DNA of 64,000 nt from Diphasiastrum complanatum (lineage: Eukaryota > Streptophyta > Lycopodiopsida > Lycopodiales > Lycopodiaceae), in assembly GCA_029204225.1 (NCBI GenBank), contig CM055102.1, forward strand, positions 50,571,918 through 50,635,917. The letters are read 5' to 3'. Below, one piece after another: positions 1 to 10,740 of the stretch. The position numbers and the translations under genes are program-made. Each line of letters opens with the position of its first letter. Within the stretch, counting starts at the first letter, position 1. Under the pieces are notes generated by a model. The model worked only from the letters and a program-made list of their open reading frames with translations. It had not been told where the DNA came from and ran no database searches.

Positions 1-235
1 GGAAAGGGTTAGTGTTACAATTATGAATGGAGCGTTAAGCAATATGATAAACTCAGAGAGTCTTGATTTGAGTGTGCAGTCCAAAAATAATATTTGGTGG
101 TTGGCAACTTTCCAGGTTTAAATCTATTCTATTGAGTACTAGCAACTAATTCATTTCAAGAATTAATGGTTTTGTGTTTTAAGCTAATATTGTTTTGTTA
201 TTATTGTTCTAAGTTCAATTCTCCTAAAATAGTTC

Positions 236-1436
236 ATGATTTTGTGTTTCAAACAGGTTTTAAAAAAAGATCATGGCATCCTATTTTGGATTTTTAATAA
301 AACAGAATATTCAGATATAATTAAGAATCATATGAGCGACACACCACTCAAAGTTCCTGGAATAGGTGATTTTAAGGTGGAATGGCATTTGGCTGGAGGC
401 CTGAAGTCATTGAAGTGCATGTTCAACGTCTCACATGGAGCAAATTCAAAACATCCATGCCTCTATTGCATGAAAACTACACATGACATGTCGAGGAGCA
501 CGAGAGTTTCAAGGGATATTGAAGATCCGACTTGGAAACCAGTATTACTGATTCCGCTTAAAAATGTTCACATTTGTACACTACATGGAGAGGTTAGAAT
601 CATCAAAAAATTGATATACCTTCATATTTGGTTTGCTTGGAATACTAAGCCAGAGTCATTAGCCAAAAAGGCAATAGCTCGATTGGAAGAAGTTTTATCA
701 AAAGCGAGACTTCATAAAGGACACGTTAAAATACAAAAGGACGAGAAGCTTTCAGGAAAAACGGAAAACATCCCATGCAAACCAAGTATAGGAGGATCCA
801 AAGCTCATCGTTTCTTATCAAATCATTCCAGAAAACCAACTAAAATCCAGTACTCAATTTGGATAGATGTACTCAATGCCACAAAGGATTTTGAAGAAAA
901 AGGAACAACGAAAATCAAAAAAGTTGAAGTCTGGACAAAGCTTGACAACATGGTCAAATTGCTCAGAAAAGATAAACTATCTGATACTGATGTCCTACTA
1001 ATCGAGAAATCAACAATTGAGTTTGTGGATGCAGTTAAAGACGCCTGGGGTGAAGATCATACTACGCATTACATGGTAAACCTCTTTTCAATGTAACTAA
1101 CTCTTCGATTTATAATCTCATTGCACATATGCTAGATTTAAAATGATTAATATGACAATATTTGTATCTCTGATATTGCAGCACATTTTACGACATCATG
1201 CATCATTTTTTGCAAAAGCTTACGGCAGTCTAAGTATTTGGTCATCACAAGGAATGGAGAAATTGCATTGGCAGCATTTCATCGAAATACAGAACAGGTG
1301 GAACATCTCAAAATTCAATGGTTCTACAGGCGTATTCAAATCCGATATAAAACTAGATCAACAAATTATCAGAAATTTAGAAAGGCGTGCAAATTTATAG
1401 ACGAAAATAATATTGATGCAAGACTCAACCCATAGT
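236..1436 (+). pseudogene. Transposase-like gene fragment, two exons
   Basis: This is the 3' part of an intron-containing gene that probably starts before the window. An acceptor AG at 255-256 suggests the first visible exon starts at 257. A GT-AG intron (1076-1181) joins in phase 0 to a second exon. The protein has a CxxC pair in HPCLYC, a LHGEVRI stretch, a Lys-rich middle, and HYM/HILRHH then SSQGMEKLH across the splice. From memory these motifs recur in an unnamed family of eukaryotic transposon-associated proteins; I cannot name it precisely. The frame shifts near 1265-1280: the continuation AAFHRNTEQ is in another frame and runs to a stop near 1433-1435. The copy is therefore probably broken. 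Confidence 0.5.
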
Positions 1437-1559
1437 AATTTTCATGATATCAGACGAAAAAAGTATATGTATTATATCGCATCATGTGTAGTACAGTGCA
1501 AGGAAAAATCATTGTTTCTCTTTGTCTTTAATGATTTGCTTTGTTGTGTGGTCATGAAT

Positions 1560-3002
1560 TTTTTTTTTCCTATCATATGGATCTAGAAAATCAATCAATC
1601 TTCTTTTGCTCAAGTCAATGTATCCAGAGAAAACAGCTAAGGAGGAAGACCTTTTTGGAACTTCCTCAGCTACATAGCCAAATACTTTTATGGCAATGTC
1701 TCTCTTTGCAAAAATAATTTTATATGTATTCAGAGGGTATAGGATAACGCTTTAATTGCCATTATTATTGTCGCAGCATCTGAAGAAAATTTGTTATAAT
1801 GAATGCAAATCTCTTTATTTACAAATCACTTCAAATAATTGGACAGGGATGAATCCTTTTGTCGTGATCCCTGGCCTTCCCTCAAATATCCCTGCCTTGT
1901 TGCAAAGGCATCCACCTCAACAGTAGCTTGTAAAATACGAGCAAAGGTCACATGTCTTGAAAAACAAAATAACTATATTTGAATAAAAAATTCATTAAGA
2001 TAAAACCAAATTTACCTACCAGATCACGCTCATCAGCTTCAATAAGTGCAGCAGTATGTAGATCATGACCAACAACAATGGTCGTCGAAGCACTGGATGC
2101 ACTAGTTTCCGAAGACTGTGACACATATCTGCTCCGGATTTTCGGGGCAAATTTGCCTGGTATGCCCTGCTTTCAGACATGATTGACTACAGTGCTTCAG
2201 TCCCATCCATCCATTCATCTCCGTATTTGTAATCAATGGAAGCACGTAGATCATCATCACCATCGAGATCTATGAAGTCCCCGAATTCTTTGATGAAATT
2301 AGACAAAATTGATAATATTTCGTCCTCCCTCAAATCAAGAACATCTCCAACATCATTCAGTGAGAGGTATGCGACACTATTCATGTAATACACTGGGAAA
2401 TCGAGGAGAGTCTTGGTTTTGTCATATGGATTCACGTCAGATAAGAAAGAAATGGACAATGCACGAGACTCGGCTGGGTCGTACATTGATGCCAATCTTG
2501 CCTCCTCGTCAGCACCCAAGGCGTCATCAACAATAGCTGACTCTGATATCACAGAATCAGTTGATGATGAGGCACCCTCAATGCTAAGCCTCGAAGTTCT
2601 TGCCTCATCAAGAATAAGAGCAGAAAGATAAAACACAAAGCCCATGCCTTCCTGCAAAAAACGACATGATCGATTATGCTGGTCACAATGGACCACACGT
2701 TTAAAATCACTCACGATTTTTGTGAATCGTCGGTTGTGGCTTTGCTTTGAAGATGGTTGGGCAACTAGGTCATGGAAATGGATAAATCGTAGATTATCCA
2801 TTATCAACATAGACTGATTCAGACTATCATAATACTCTTTATACAACACTAGAAAATAGGATTTATGTTCTGATCCAAACCTCCCAATATCAAAAGACAT
2901 ATTGAAATACGTCTTATGGTGACCTATATAGTTACCAACACCGGATTCAACGAGGAAGGCGTGCAATGCAGAATCAAAAGTTTTAGAGGATGAGGCGGCC
3001 AT
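1560..3002 (-). CDS. Unrecognised multi-exon gene
   Basis: The first exon starts at an ATG at 3002 (MAASSSKTFDS) and stays open to a stop at 2187-2189. The end is acidic (DLDGDDD, then DEWMDGTEAL). Coding-like sequence continues downstream on the same strand: a Ser-rich segment with VVGHDLHTAALIEADERDL before a donor-like GTAGGT near 2018, a second around 1800-1960 (ATVEVDAFATRQGYLREGQ), and a third around 1580-1700 (GYVAEEVPKRSSSLAVFSGY). The exon joins after 2187 are uncertain and that stop may be a break. No known domain was recognised. It is convergent with the transposase-like gene to its left and divergent from the CENH3-like copy, with a TATA box at 3264-3271. Confidence 0.45.
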
Positions 3003-3262
3003 CTCGAAAGTATGACCAGTATGGCCGAGTATCGTTACGATGCGGGGTGACAAGGAGTCAGAAGACAATCAGGGTTCCCTCTCGTGATGGCGATATTGGC
3101 GAATGACCTGATATTCGAACGATGCGAGAGATCTTAGATCGTCTAGAATCTTTGAAAGATTCTTGCGTGGTAGCGATATTGCAAAGAAATAGTACTGTTC
3201 ACACACAAAGAGATACAGGGAGAGAAAATCCAAAACTAAATGTTTTAACTGATCAAACAACA

Positions 3263-3738
3263 TTTATATAGCTAAAACCAAGAAAATCCAAGCCGTACAC
3301 TGTCAATCCAACAACAGATCAGATCTATGGCGCATAGTACAACCGTCCACATGTGCGAGACCACACGTGCTACAATACGCGTCAATTTGCCATTCGCCCA
3401 CGTGCCCACATGTGCGAGATCACACGTGCGAGAACACATGTCACCAAACCATTCGACCACATGGCCACACGTGCAAGTTTCACATGTGCGGATACAAAGG
3501 TGTAGGTCCCACACGTCAGGTACTGATTGGGCCACGTGACCACACATGCGAGCCTATACGTGCGAGAACACATGTCACTGATCCATTCGGCCATGTGTCC
3601 CCATGTGGGATCCCACACGTGTTGATCGGGACGTGCAGTTTCACACGTGCATATACAGACGTGTGGTTTCACATGTCAGCTATTGACTGGGCCACGTGTC
3701 GCTGGTTTACACGTGCCAGTTTTTCTCCCCTATATAAG
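3263..3738. promoter_or_regulatory. Divergent promoter with ACGTG/CATGTG array
   Basis: A TATATAA box lies on the minus strand at about 3264-3270 and a TATATAAG box on the plus strand at about 3731-3738. Between them, roughly 3345-3720 holds about a dozen ACGTG cores, most written as CACACGTG or CCACGTG, mixed with CACATGTG and CATGTGG. ACGTG is the core of plant G-box elements bound by bZIP and bHLH proteins. The arrangement, with two TATA boxes facing outward from one dense motif array, reads as a shared bidirectional promoter for the minus gene (start 3002) and the plus CENH3-like copy (start 4040). The motif density is seen; function is inferred. Confidence 0.6.
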
Positions 3739-4039
3739 TCCATTCCTGGGGATTGTACAGGTTTTCACACAATTCGCTGTCACGTTTGATTGCATCCATA
3801 CGAAATGCATTCGTGATATCGCCATCATGTGAGCGACCTCCTCCCCATGCCTGTTCCTTACACCCTCTCGCATCATAGCGATATCGGCTTTACTTTCCCA
3901 GGATCACCATCATGCGAGCCCCTGCCTCTCCCTGCCTGACTCTGCCACTCTCTTGCATCATAGCGATATCATCGTTAGAGTTCTCAGTGTCTCTTCTGCT
4001 GTGTCTCTGTCCTCGCGTAGTTATAGATATTCGGCCTCA

Positions 4040-4450
4040 ATGGCTCGGACGAAGCAAACCGCTAGGCTTACCAGTTTTGTTCAACCATCCCATCCCCAGA
4101 CATCTGAACCCGTACGTCCGCAAGGATGTGGTAGACCTCGCCATCCATGGTTGAGGGACATCAGGGCCTTGCAGAGGAGCACCAAACTTCTGATCCCCAA
4201 AGCAGCCTTCTACCGGACTGTGAGGGAGGTTACACAAGACATGACCACCCATCTACCCTATGTAGTGAGGTGGAATATCACTGCATTGGAGGCCCTCCAT
4301 ACTGCATACGAGGACTTCTAGACAAAATTGTTTGAGGATTCGATGTTGTGCTCCATTCATGGCAAGAGGGTGACACTGATGCCCAAGGACATGCCAGGGG
4401 ATCCGTGGATGAGGTTACAGTGCTCGAGGATATGCCTCAGGCACCTTTGA
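4040..4450 (+). pseudogene. CENH3-like histone H3 copy with in-frame stop
   Basis: The ATG at 4040 begins the exact histone H3 tail MARTKQTAR. The tail then diverges into a Pro-rich stretch. The core follows: LRDIRALQRSTKLLIPKAAF, VREV, and RWNITALEALHTAYEDF. A TAG at 4319-4321 stops translation at 93 aa. The same frame continues for 24 codons with LFEDSMLC-IH-KRVTLMPKD, which is histone-fold helix alpha2 to alpha3. After 4393 the expected LARRIRG end is lost, apparently by a small indel; the frame stops at 4448-4450. The LLIPKA, RW-x-ALEAL and LFEDSMLC features resemble centromeric CENH3 more than canonical H3. There is no intron, so it may be a retrocopy, although it sits next to a good TATA promoter. 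The upstream in-frame codons from 3953 are probably 5' UTR. Confidence 0.8.
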
Positions 4451-4942
4451 TTGAAATGTAAATAGTGTCACATAAGTTCCGACAGACACATAGAAATATA
4501 TCATCACATGATGATCCATAGGACAATAGATAGGCAAATAGAAAGTAGGCTATTACTGAATGCCACAAATATATTATATCGATTTAAAAAACAATGTACA
4601 TTTTTCAAAATACTAAATACAAACTGTTCAATGAAATCTTGAAGTCATTTGAGACTTCTTTGTATTCCTTTTTTTTTTTGAAAAAGTACATTGATGCTGC
4701 TCGTCTATCATCCCAATGTTTATGCGGTTTCAACAATTTCTACGCTTCTATTTAAGTCCTTGCACTCTATGTGACTTTCTTGTCTTGGTCTTATCTATAC
4801 ATCAAAGAAACTTGTTAAACAATATCAACATTGAGATTATGTCAAATGAAATATTGCAATACCGAAAACACTGAAACATGTTTAAATAAAATCATTGAAA
4901 GTCATTTCAAATGTGTACTGAAATAAATACACATACACCTAC
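4451..4942. other. AT-rich spacer, no feature seen
   Basis: No convincing coding segment or repeat was seen. It lies downstream of both the histone copy and the minus-strand gene. It may contain the last small exon or 3' UTR of the minus gene, because a donor-like GT sits at 4942. Confidence 0.4.
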
Positions 4943-6133
4943 CGATCTCTCATTGACTCGAAAACAGAAGTGTTTAAGAATATCATATTGCAGCAATGTA
5001 AGCTCTGATCGAATGTGATCGAGTGTCCAATCTTCTTCCACCTCAATTGTTGTAAGAGTTGAATTATTTTTCCTCACTTGAATTTCTATTTGATCTTGAT
5101 GATTGACTGTAAAATCCTGATCCAATGCTTTCCATCCATTGCCAACTTTGGACCATCTTCTATAATAAAATGTTAAAGAAAGCACTTGTTTTTTTATAAG
5201 ATATCTAAATTTCATTGACGATCTATTAACTACGCACTCGATATTGCCATTACTCTTTTTATCCCAATGATCATCAAGGAGGCTTGATAACATTTTGTCT
5301 GTTAAATCACTACAAAAAAACATTGTCACTATTTTACGAATATTACATTCAACAAAAAAATCAACAAAAATTGCAATAGGCAAAAACCAGTGCAATCTAT
5401 TGTTTTTTGAACCTGTGCTAATGATTTCATAGAGTTTTGAATGTCCATAAAAAACCTTGAACGGAAGCTCTCTGCTATGGTGGAATATGGAGGAATCCAT
5501 TCTTCACTTGAGAAAGAGGGTAATGATATCACCTCTAATTTTCCACCTAAACTAGATGGTGTGTAAAATGAATCATAGAAGAAAATACAAGAATCCAAAA
5601 GTGATCTCGTGGAATGGTTCTTGTATTGCAGAAGACCAATATCAGAACAAATAACGTCCATGATGCCGACAAGAGATTGTATAAGTTGCCATTCGATTAT
5701 GCTTGATGGATACAAATCTGCACAAATCCATAAAATTATATGTCATTTAAATACTCAGATACACGTCTAAATGATTAATGCAAAGCTCAAAGCAAAAAAT
5801 TCTCCAAAACTTACAATTGCATTTGAGTCTGTCATTTGAACTTACGCCTTCCACTCTAATTTCCTTATGCATGTAGACATGTTGAATCAAGACCTCTGAA
5901 ATGGATCGAACACCGGGTGAAACTTTGAAGTTTAAAATTCTACCTTTCCAAAACTTCCTATAATCCATATTTGATTTTCTCTTTTTACAAAAAACATCTC
6001 TTGATGAGGGATGCATGAGAACCCAGTGAAATTTTCTATAGATACGTGGTATCCAAGAGACATCAGAGTCTTTTTCATTACAAACAGAAACTGAGACAAT
6101 ATTGCTTCGTGGTCCACGGCTTCCGGAAGCCAT
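4943..6133 (-). pseudogene. Unrecognised intron-containing gene, frameshifted
   Basis: Exon 1 starts at an ATG at 6133 (MASGSRGPRS) and runs to 5815. A 97-bp GT-AG intron (5718-5814) joins in frame to exon 2 from 5717 (YLYPSSIIEWQL). In exon 2 the good reading frame changes near 5500, from one ending in SEEWIPPYSTIAE to one with LPFKVFYGHSKLYEI, so there is a 1-base break or a sequencing error. The second frame runs on through LPIAIFVDFF to a segment with IEVEEDWTLDHIRSELTLLQ and FRVNERS, ending at a donor-like GTAGGT near 4942. That last segment has a feel of a ubiquitin-like fold, which is only an impression. Further exons beyond 4942 are likely but were not found. Confidence 0.45.
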
Positions 6134-6737
6134 TGCAAAGCTAAAAGAAGATGAACAACAGAGTCTGAAACAAAATGTAGTTGAATCAGTATGAAAATAA
6201 ATAACCAAATTTGTAGTAAATTTTGGCGGTCTTTCGTAAATCATATATGTTACTCTAACTACGGTTAGATCAAAATAAACTTACTTTAACCACAAGTGTT
6301 ATGTCCCGGGCACTCAGGAACTCACGGGCAGCAATTACAGTCCAATCACAAGTCAGAACCCTGCCCCGCGGGAGTTTTGAATTGTATAAAAATATGACCG
6401 GAAAGTTCCAAAAAAGAAATCGACCGGCAACAATGTTACGGTCTTTCACAGGTGTAAATATATAACTGGGCCAAGTGTACGTCGAATAGTTGAAGAGTCA
6501 AAAACAGCATCTTCAGAGTTATAAAAAATTGTTTTTGATCAATAGTTTCTTATTGTCTAAATAGTCGTAAATTGTCTCTTACTTCCACATATAATTTTCA
6601 CACGCATATTCAATCGGGACTAATACTATTCTATTAGTACATAGATCAGATACAATCGCGATTGAAGACACTGATATTAGTTTGATTTATTCAAACTTGC
6701 ATCATGTTTTCTGTGGAAGAATAATTACTATTTTTTC
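6134..6737. other. Spacer upstream of the minus gene
   Basis: No gene is supported here. A short GC-richer stretch around 6300-6380 (CCCGGGCACTC, then CCCCGCGGG) stands out from the AT-rich surroundings. It could be promoter or a small old insertion. Confidence 0.3.
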
Positions 6738-6744
6738 CTACATT

Positions 6745-7020
6745 ATTGTCATGGGGAAAGCTGCTATGTGGATCATTGTGTAGGCAAAGTGATTCAAACA
6801 ACCAATCCAGAACGAGTTTAAGATTGACAAAACAAATTTCAGAAAAAGCCCATCAATTGCTTCAGTGAATTGTCGCCTTAATGAATGGATCTTTGTTGCA
6901 TTCAAGATCATTGCTTCTCCCCATGGAAAGCTGCTGTTGGGAGGATCATCGATAGCCGCTTCATTCAAAATCATTGCCTTGCCCCATGCAATGCTATTGT
7001 GTGGATGATTGCAGGTAGCA
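6745..7020. repeat. Imperfect tandem repeat, about 55-110 bp units
   Basis: Phrases of the type CCCCATGGAAAGCTGCT followed by GGATCAT recur at about 6750, 6918 and 6975, each preceded by ATTCAAGATCATTG or a close variant in the later copies. The copies are too degenerate to define a period by eye. No coding function is apparent. Confidence 0.4.
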
Positions 7021-7435
7021 ACAACTCATGGAGGTAGATGAAAGAGTCAACATTTGTGTGGAAAAATGGATGATCACTGCTTCCTAGTCACACTCATGGT
7101 CCTCTCACAGACTCTTGAAAAGCCTCTTCTTGTAGGAACTAAGCTAATCCAAAGATGCGGAGGAATCAAACCTCCACCATCCAAACGGTGGGCCTAGATT
7201 CCAAGGTGGAAAGTGAGGCCCATGGTACTCTTATGCCCTCCGTAATGCTCATGCTCAGAGTTCGTGTGTATTTTGGAGGCACCTCCTCCCACAAATTTTT
7301 CAAGCAGACAGTTTGTAATGCCACAATATGCAAAATGCCTGTGACAACTGGATAACTAGCCTTTTCTGCCGGAATGATGGATCTGAAAGCTGGCTTAGTA
7401 GTCCATTCTACAGGAATCTCACCCTTCGCATGCAC

Positions 7436-7560
7436 CCTTCGCATTGAGCATTACGCAGGGCAAGGCCCGGGCCATCGGGCCTTCCGTGCAGTTTGGGGCC
7501 TGCCCTCGGGCAACGGCCCTCCCAGCACAGAAGGCCCTCGGGCAGGGCCTTCCCTCCCAC
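7436..7560. other. GC-rich GGCC/GGGC low-complexity patch
   Basis: About 120 bp are rich in GGCCC, GGGCC and GGGCCTTCC phrases and partly self-complementary. This is sharply more GC-rich than the flanks, and short ORFs on both strands through it follow from the composition. It may be a decayed insertion or part of the upstream region of the TFIIA-gamma gene. Confidence 0.4.
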
Positions 7561-7681
7561 GAACTACTTAAAAAAAAGAATTGTTTTATAGAATGCTCCC
7601 ATTCTAATTTTAACACTCTTGAGAAATTTATTTTTCTAACTATTTGATTGAAAGATTTGAAATGTAACACGCGGGGAAGGA

Positions 7682-7827
7682 CCAGGCCCCACGGTCACCG
7701 TAACGCGTCACCGTAACGCCAAACCTCCGCCAATCAGGAAGGGACCTGGGTCACCCGTAATGCCAAACGCCATCGTGTATACAAAGTTGTAGCCAATGTG
7801 ACCAAGGCGGGTGGGTACCTATATAAA
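7682..7827 (+). promoter_or_regulatory. Promoter of the TFIIA-gamma gene
   Basis: A TATATAAA box lies at 7820-7827, about 60 bp before the ATG at 7887. Upstream, GTCACCGTAACGC occurs twice in tandem around 7694-7720, and a variant GTCACCCGTAATGC lies near 7751. CCAAACC or CCAAACG follows the second and third copies. The repeats and TATA spacing are seen; a regulatory role is inferred. Confidence 0.6.
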
Positions 7828-7886
7828 GCACAGACGCTGGCCCAATTGCAACAACCAACAAGAAAAGAAGAAGATTTATCGCTCTC

Positions 7887-8321
7887 ATGACGAATAGAAG
7901 GAGAGGGAGAGGGAGAGGGAGCGGAAAAGCGAGAGATGGAGATGGAGATGGAGATGGAGATGGAGATGGAGGGCGAGAGGGAGAGACGACTCTCGAGCTT
8001 TATCGCAAGTCCTCGATCGGGAGGGGGCTGGTAGAGGCCCTGGATGAGATGGTGTTCAACGGCACCATTTCGCCGCTCTTGGCCGCGAAAGTGCTGAAGC
8101 AATTTGACAAATCCATTATCGAAGCGCTGCGGACAAAGGTGCACTCCAAGATCAGGTTCAAGGGCCATCTTGACTCTTACAGGTATTGTGACAGCGTTTG
8201 GACCTTCGATTTGAAGAACGCTAGCTTCAAGACGGACAATGGTGACGTGCAAGCAGTGGATCGTGTCAAGATTGTGGCCTGTGATGCAGCCTGCGCTGCG
8301 ATTAAATCACGGCAGCTGTGA
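7887..8321 (+). CDS. TFIIA small (gamma) subunit
   Basis: This 144-aa protein is the gamma subunit of general transcription factor TFIIA, which with the alpha/beta chains stabilises TBP on TATA-box DNA in the nucleus. Residues from about 36 follow the family closely: LELYRKSSIGRGLVEALDEM, NGTISPLLAAKVLKQFDKS, KGHLDSYRYCDSVWTF and RVKIVACD. The family is normally about 105-110 aa. Here a 34-residue N-terminal extension is added: an Arg/Gly tract from GAGAGGGAG repeats, then (Asp-Gly)5 from GGAGAT repeats. The ATG at 7887 is the only Met before the core and sits about 60 bp from a TATA box. The gene is uninterrupted, without introns, and GC-richer than its surroundings. It could be an expressed retrocopy. 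Confidence 0.9.
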   Translation: MTNRRRGRGRGSGKARDGDGDGDGDGDGGREGETTLELYRKSSIGRGLVEALDEMVFNGTISPLLAAKVLKQFDKSIIEALRTKVHSKIRFKGHLDSYRYCDSVWTFDLKNASFKTDNGDVQAVDRVKIVACDAACAAIKSRQL

Positions 8322-9059
8322 GCGTCGCAGCAAGTGCTTTGGGGGGAATTCATTAACTAGGTTTATGATTTTGTTTCGAGCGATAGACACGACGGATTAA
8401 CGGAAGATGAATTATCGACATCTTTCAAGCAAATTTCTGAGAGTCATTTTTGTGGTTGCGTATATACCTGGTTAGAGAATACGGACCTGAAACAAGCTAT
8501 TATGAATCGTGATATCAGCTCAAAGTTGCTTCTCGAAGTTTATGAGTCTTTTCTCTCCTCTTGACCTAGAATAGACCCTATGTGAATGAATTCTGCACGA
8601 TTTTGATAATTTGTTTTTAGTTTACACGTGGCATGTACTTTGTTTATGTTTTAGCTGAGCCTAGCTTGTCAGACTGGTAACGAGATTTTTCTCAGAAAGA
8701 TTTTGTGCCTATGAAATCTGAAATGTGCCATCTGCATCCCATCTTAAAGTTGGCCAAGTTTGTGAGTTTTAGCATCAGATTACTGTCACAACATACATCA
8801 AGTGTCACATTCTTAGGGAACAACAAGAATTAATATGAAGGAGATCGTTCCATAGACTTACAAACATAACATTAAAGGTGTGATAATGAAGGGAGATGTG
8901 TCGATCAAGCCCAAGTACACTTTGTTAGTAAGCAACTGGCAAAGCAGGTCAACAGGCAATTCACACATTGCTAGAAGCCTAGAAGGTACTTAGATGAATT
9001 TTATTTTATGCTATTAAGTACTCTACATTATTTAAGGAGAGAAATCTTAATCTTGAAGG
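8322..9059. other. 3' flank of TFIIA-gamma, nothing recognised
   Basis: This AT-rich sequence has no supported ORF. The first few hundred bases presumably include the 3' UTR of the TFIIA-gamma gene. Confidence 0.4.
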
Positions 9060-9700
9060 TGCAAAGAATTTCAGATTTGTGATCGGGCAAAGAGTTTCAA
9101 TTTTGTAGCTCCCTTTTGATGTTCACAGTCTCTACAAGTGGAAGATTATTTAAGCTTTGCATGTTTCAAAGAAAATTTGATTTTTGATAAAGCAATAATT
9201 TATTATCGGTTTATCTCAAATTCTGTACAGCTCTAAAGTGTGGTAAGGGGAGTGTTATAATATTTTAGTAGTAGTCACTTCAACATGATTAGGAACCAAG
9301 AGCCTTGACTTTCAAAGAAGAACAATGTTGATTCAACCATTTTTCCTACTATTATCACTATTATATACAAGAAGACTAAACCTTAAAACTTCAAAGAAGT
9401 GCAAAGCTGTGATTTGACAAAGAGCATCAACTTTGTAGCTTGTAGCTCCCTTTTTCTTATGTTTAGGTTTAGGTGAGTTTCTACAATATGCGCGTGAAAT
9501 GGATCTCCTCTTTCTTTTGAGTAAATAGTACAAAGATTTTTGAAGTTCACTTCATTTCTACAAAATTGGACTTAAAGGAATGAAGAATAAAGTGTGTAGA
9601 AGTGGAGGATTATATAAGCTTCACATAATTGAGAGAGAAGTTTCACATAATTTGATCCTTGATAAATTAGTTCAATCCATTTATAGCAAGAGGTTGTATC
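9060..9700. repeat. Diverged direct duplication
   Basis: Two diverged copies of the same sequence lie head to tail. GTGATCGGGCAAAGAG then TTTTGTAGCTCCCTTTT near 9080-9120 matches GTGATTTGACAAAGAGC then TTTGTAGCTCCC near 9410-9455. AAGTGGAAGATTATTTAAGCTT near 9137 matches AAGTGGAGGATTATATAAGCTT near 9601. No coding content is seen. Confidence 0.45.
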
Positions 9701-10440
9701 ATAGATGGCCCAGATGTTCGAGACTTTGGGAAACACATTAACAGCTCACGAGAAGGTATGTCTGGTAGACCTCTTGCAACCAAAATGTTGTCTAATGTAG
9801 CTCGTAGTTGCCTAGTTCCTCAATTCCTTTGTCAAAAGCAATCGACCTCCTTAATGAAGGTCTTTGGAAATATGTGCGATTAGGTTCCCTAGAACACCCC
9901 ATCTCATCTCCATCTTAATGACCAAGTTGATGCCAGCTCAGTTGTTGCTTTAAGCTCGGATCATTGCTTAGGGCCTCCCTTCTCTTTCATGGAGGTACTT
10001 CCTTCCCTCCTTATAATGCATTCCCCAGTGAGTGACTTTTGTGCAAAGTGTTCCAAAATTGGCACACTAAGAGGAAAAGGATGTGTAAGGGGCAAGGAAC
10101 CCTTAAGTAGTTCACAAGGTACATGGGCCATTCAAAAAAACCATACAAGGCTTCTTAAGGAGGTGTAAGGGGAGGGCACAACCCCATTATAGTCCATAAG
10201 TCACTTGTTTAGGTAGTTGTCCTCCTTGGCCATTTGCCTTGGGATTTAGGGTCAACTCCTAGTATTTTTTAGGGAGAGAAAGATAACCACCATTTATAAA
10301 ATCTCGATTTTTCATGTGGAAAATTCGGCTAACATTGGCAACTTCACTGGGTAGTATGGTCCCCATATAGTGGACCCAAAGTCTCTAGTTTCAAATGGTG
10401 GTTTTTGATTATATTTTGCGCAACTATAGCTTTGAAATTC
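9701..10440. other. Unassigned sequence before copia relic
   Basis: No convincing ORF or repeat is present. It may be decayed upstream sequence of the copia relic that follows. Confidence 0.3.
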
Positions 10441-10740
10441 AATATTGTTTGCTACTATTGCAAAAAGATAGGGCATATATATTATGGTTGAGGATGTATA
10501 AAGCTACAAGCAAAGAAGAAGAGTCAACAACAAGTCAATATGGTTGACGCTGATTCAGAAGAATCAAAGAATCTAGAGAATGCTTTCATGGCAAGACATG
10601 AAGATACTCGAAATCTTGGATTTTGGTACCTAGATTCCAAGGCAACACGACACTTGACTAGTCATAGAGATTGGTCTGTTGAATACATTTAGAGTGTTTT
10701 AAGTAGATTTGTACAAGTTGGAGATAGCTTAGTCTACACC
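10441..10740 (+). pseudogene. Copia Gag-protease relic
   Basis: One frame reads a zinc-knuckle remnant CYYCKKIGHIYYG followed by a stop codon and GC, then an acidic linker, then WYLDSKATRHL. The latter corresponds to the copia protease active site, normally D-S/T-G-A, with Gly replaced by Lys. The stop in the knuckle and the lost catalytic Gly show a dead copy. No LTRs were found around it. Confidence 0.7.

Noticed and set aside
3272-3672. Long overlapping ORFs on both strands rich in His, Cys and Thr
   Set aside because: They are by-products of the CACGTG/CATGTG array, which stays open in several frames.
7374-7670. Three overlapping ORFs on both strands near the GC-rich patch
   Set aside because: They arise from high GC composition, with no motif and conflicting strands.
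7734-8252. 172-aa minus-strand ORF opposite TFIIA-gamma with Ser-Ile-Ser repeats
   Set aside because: It is antisense to a confidently identified gene; the repeats mirror the GGAGAT tract.
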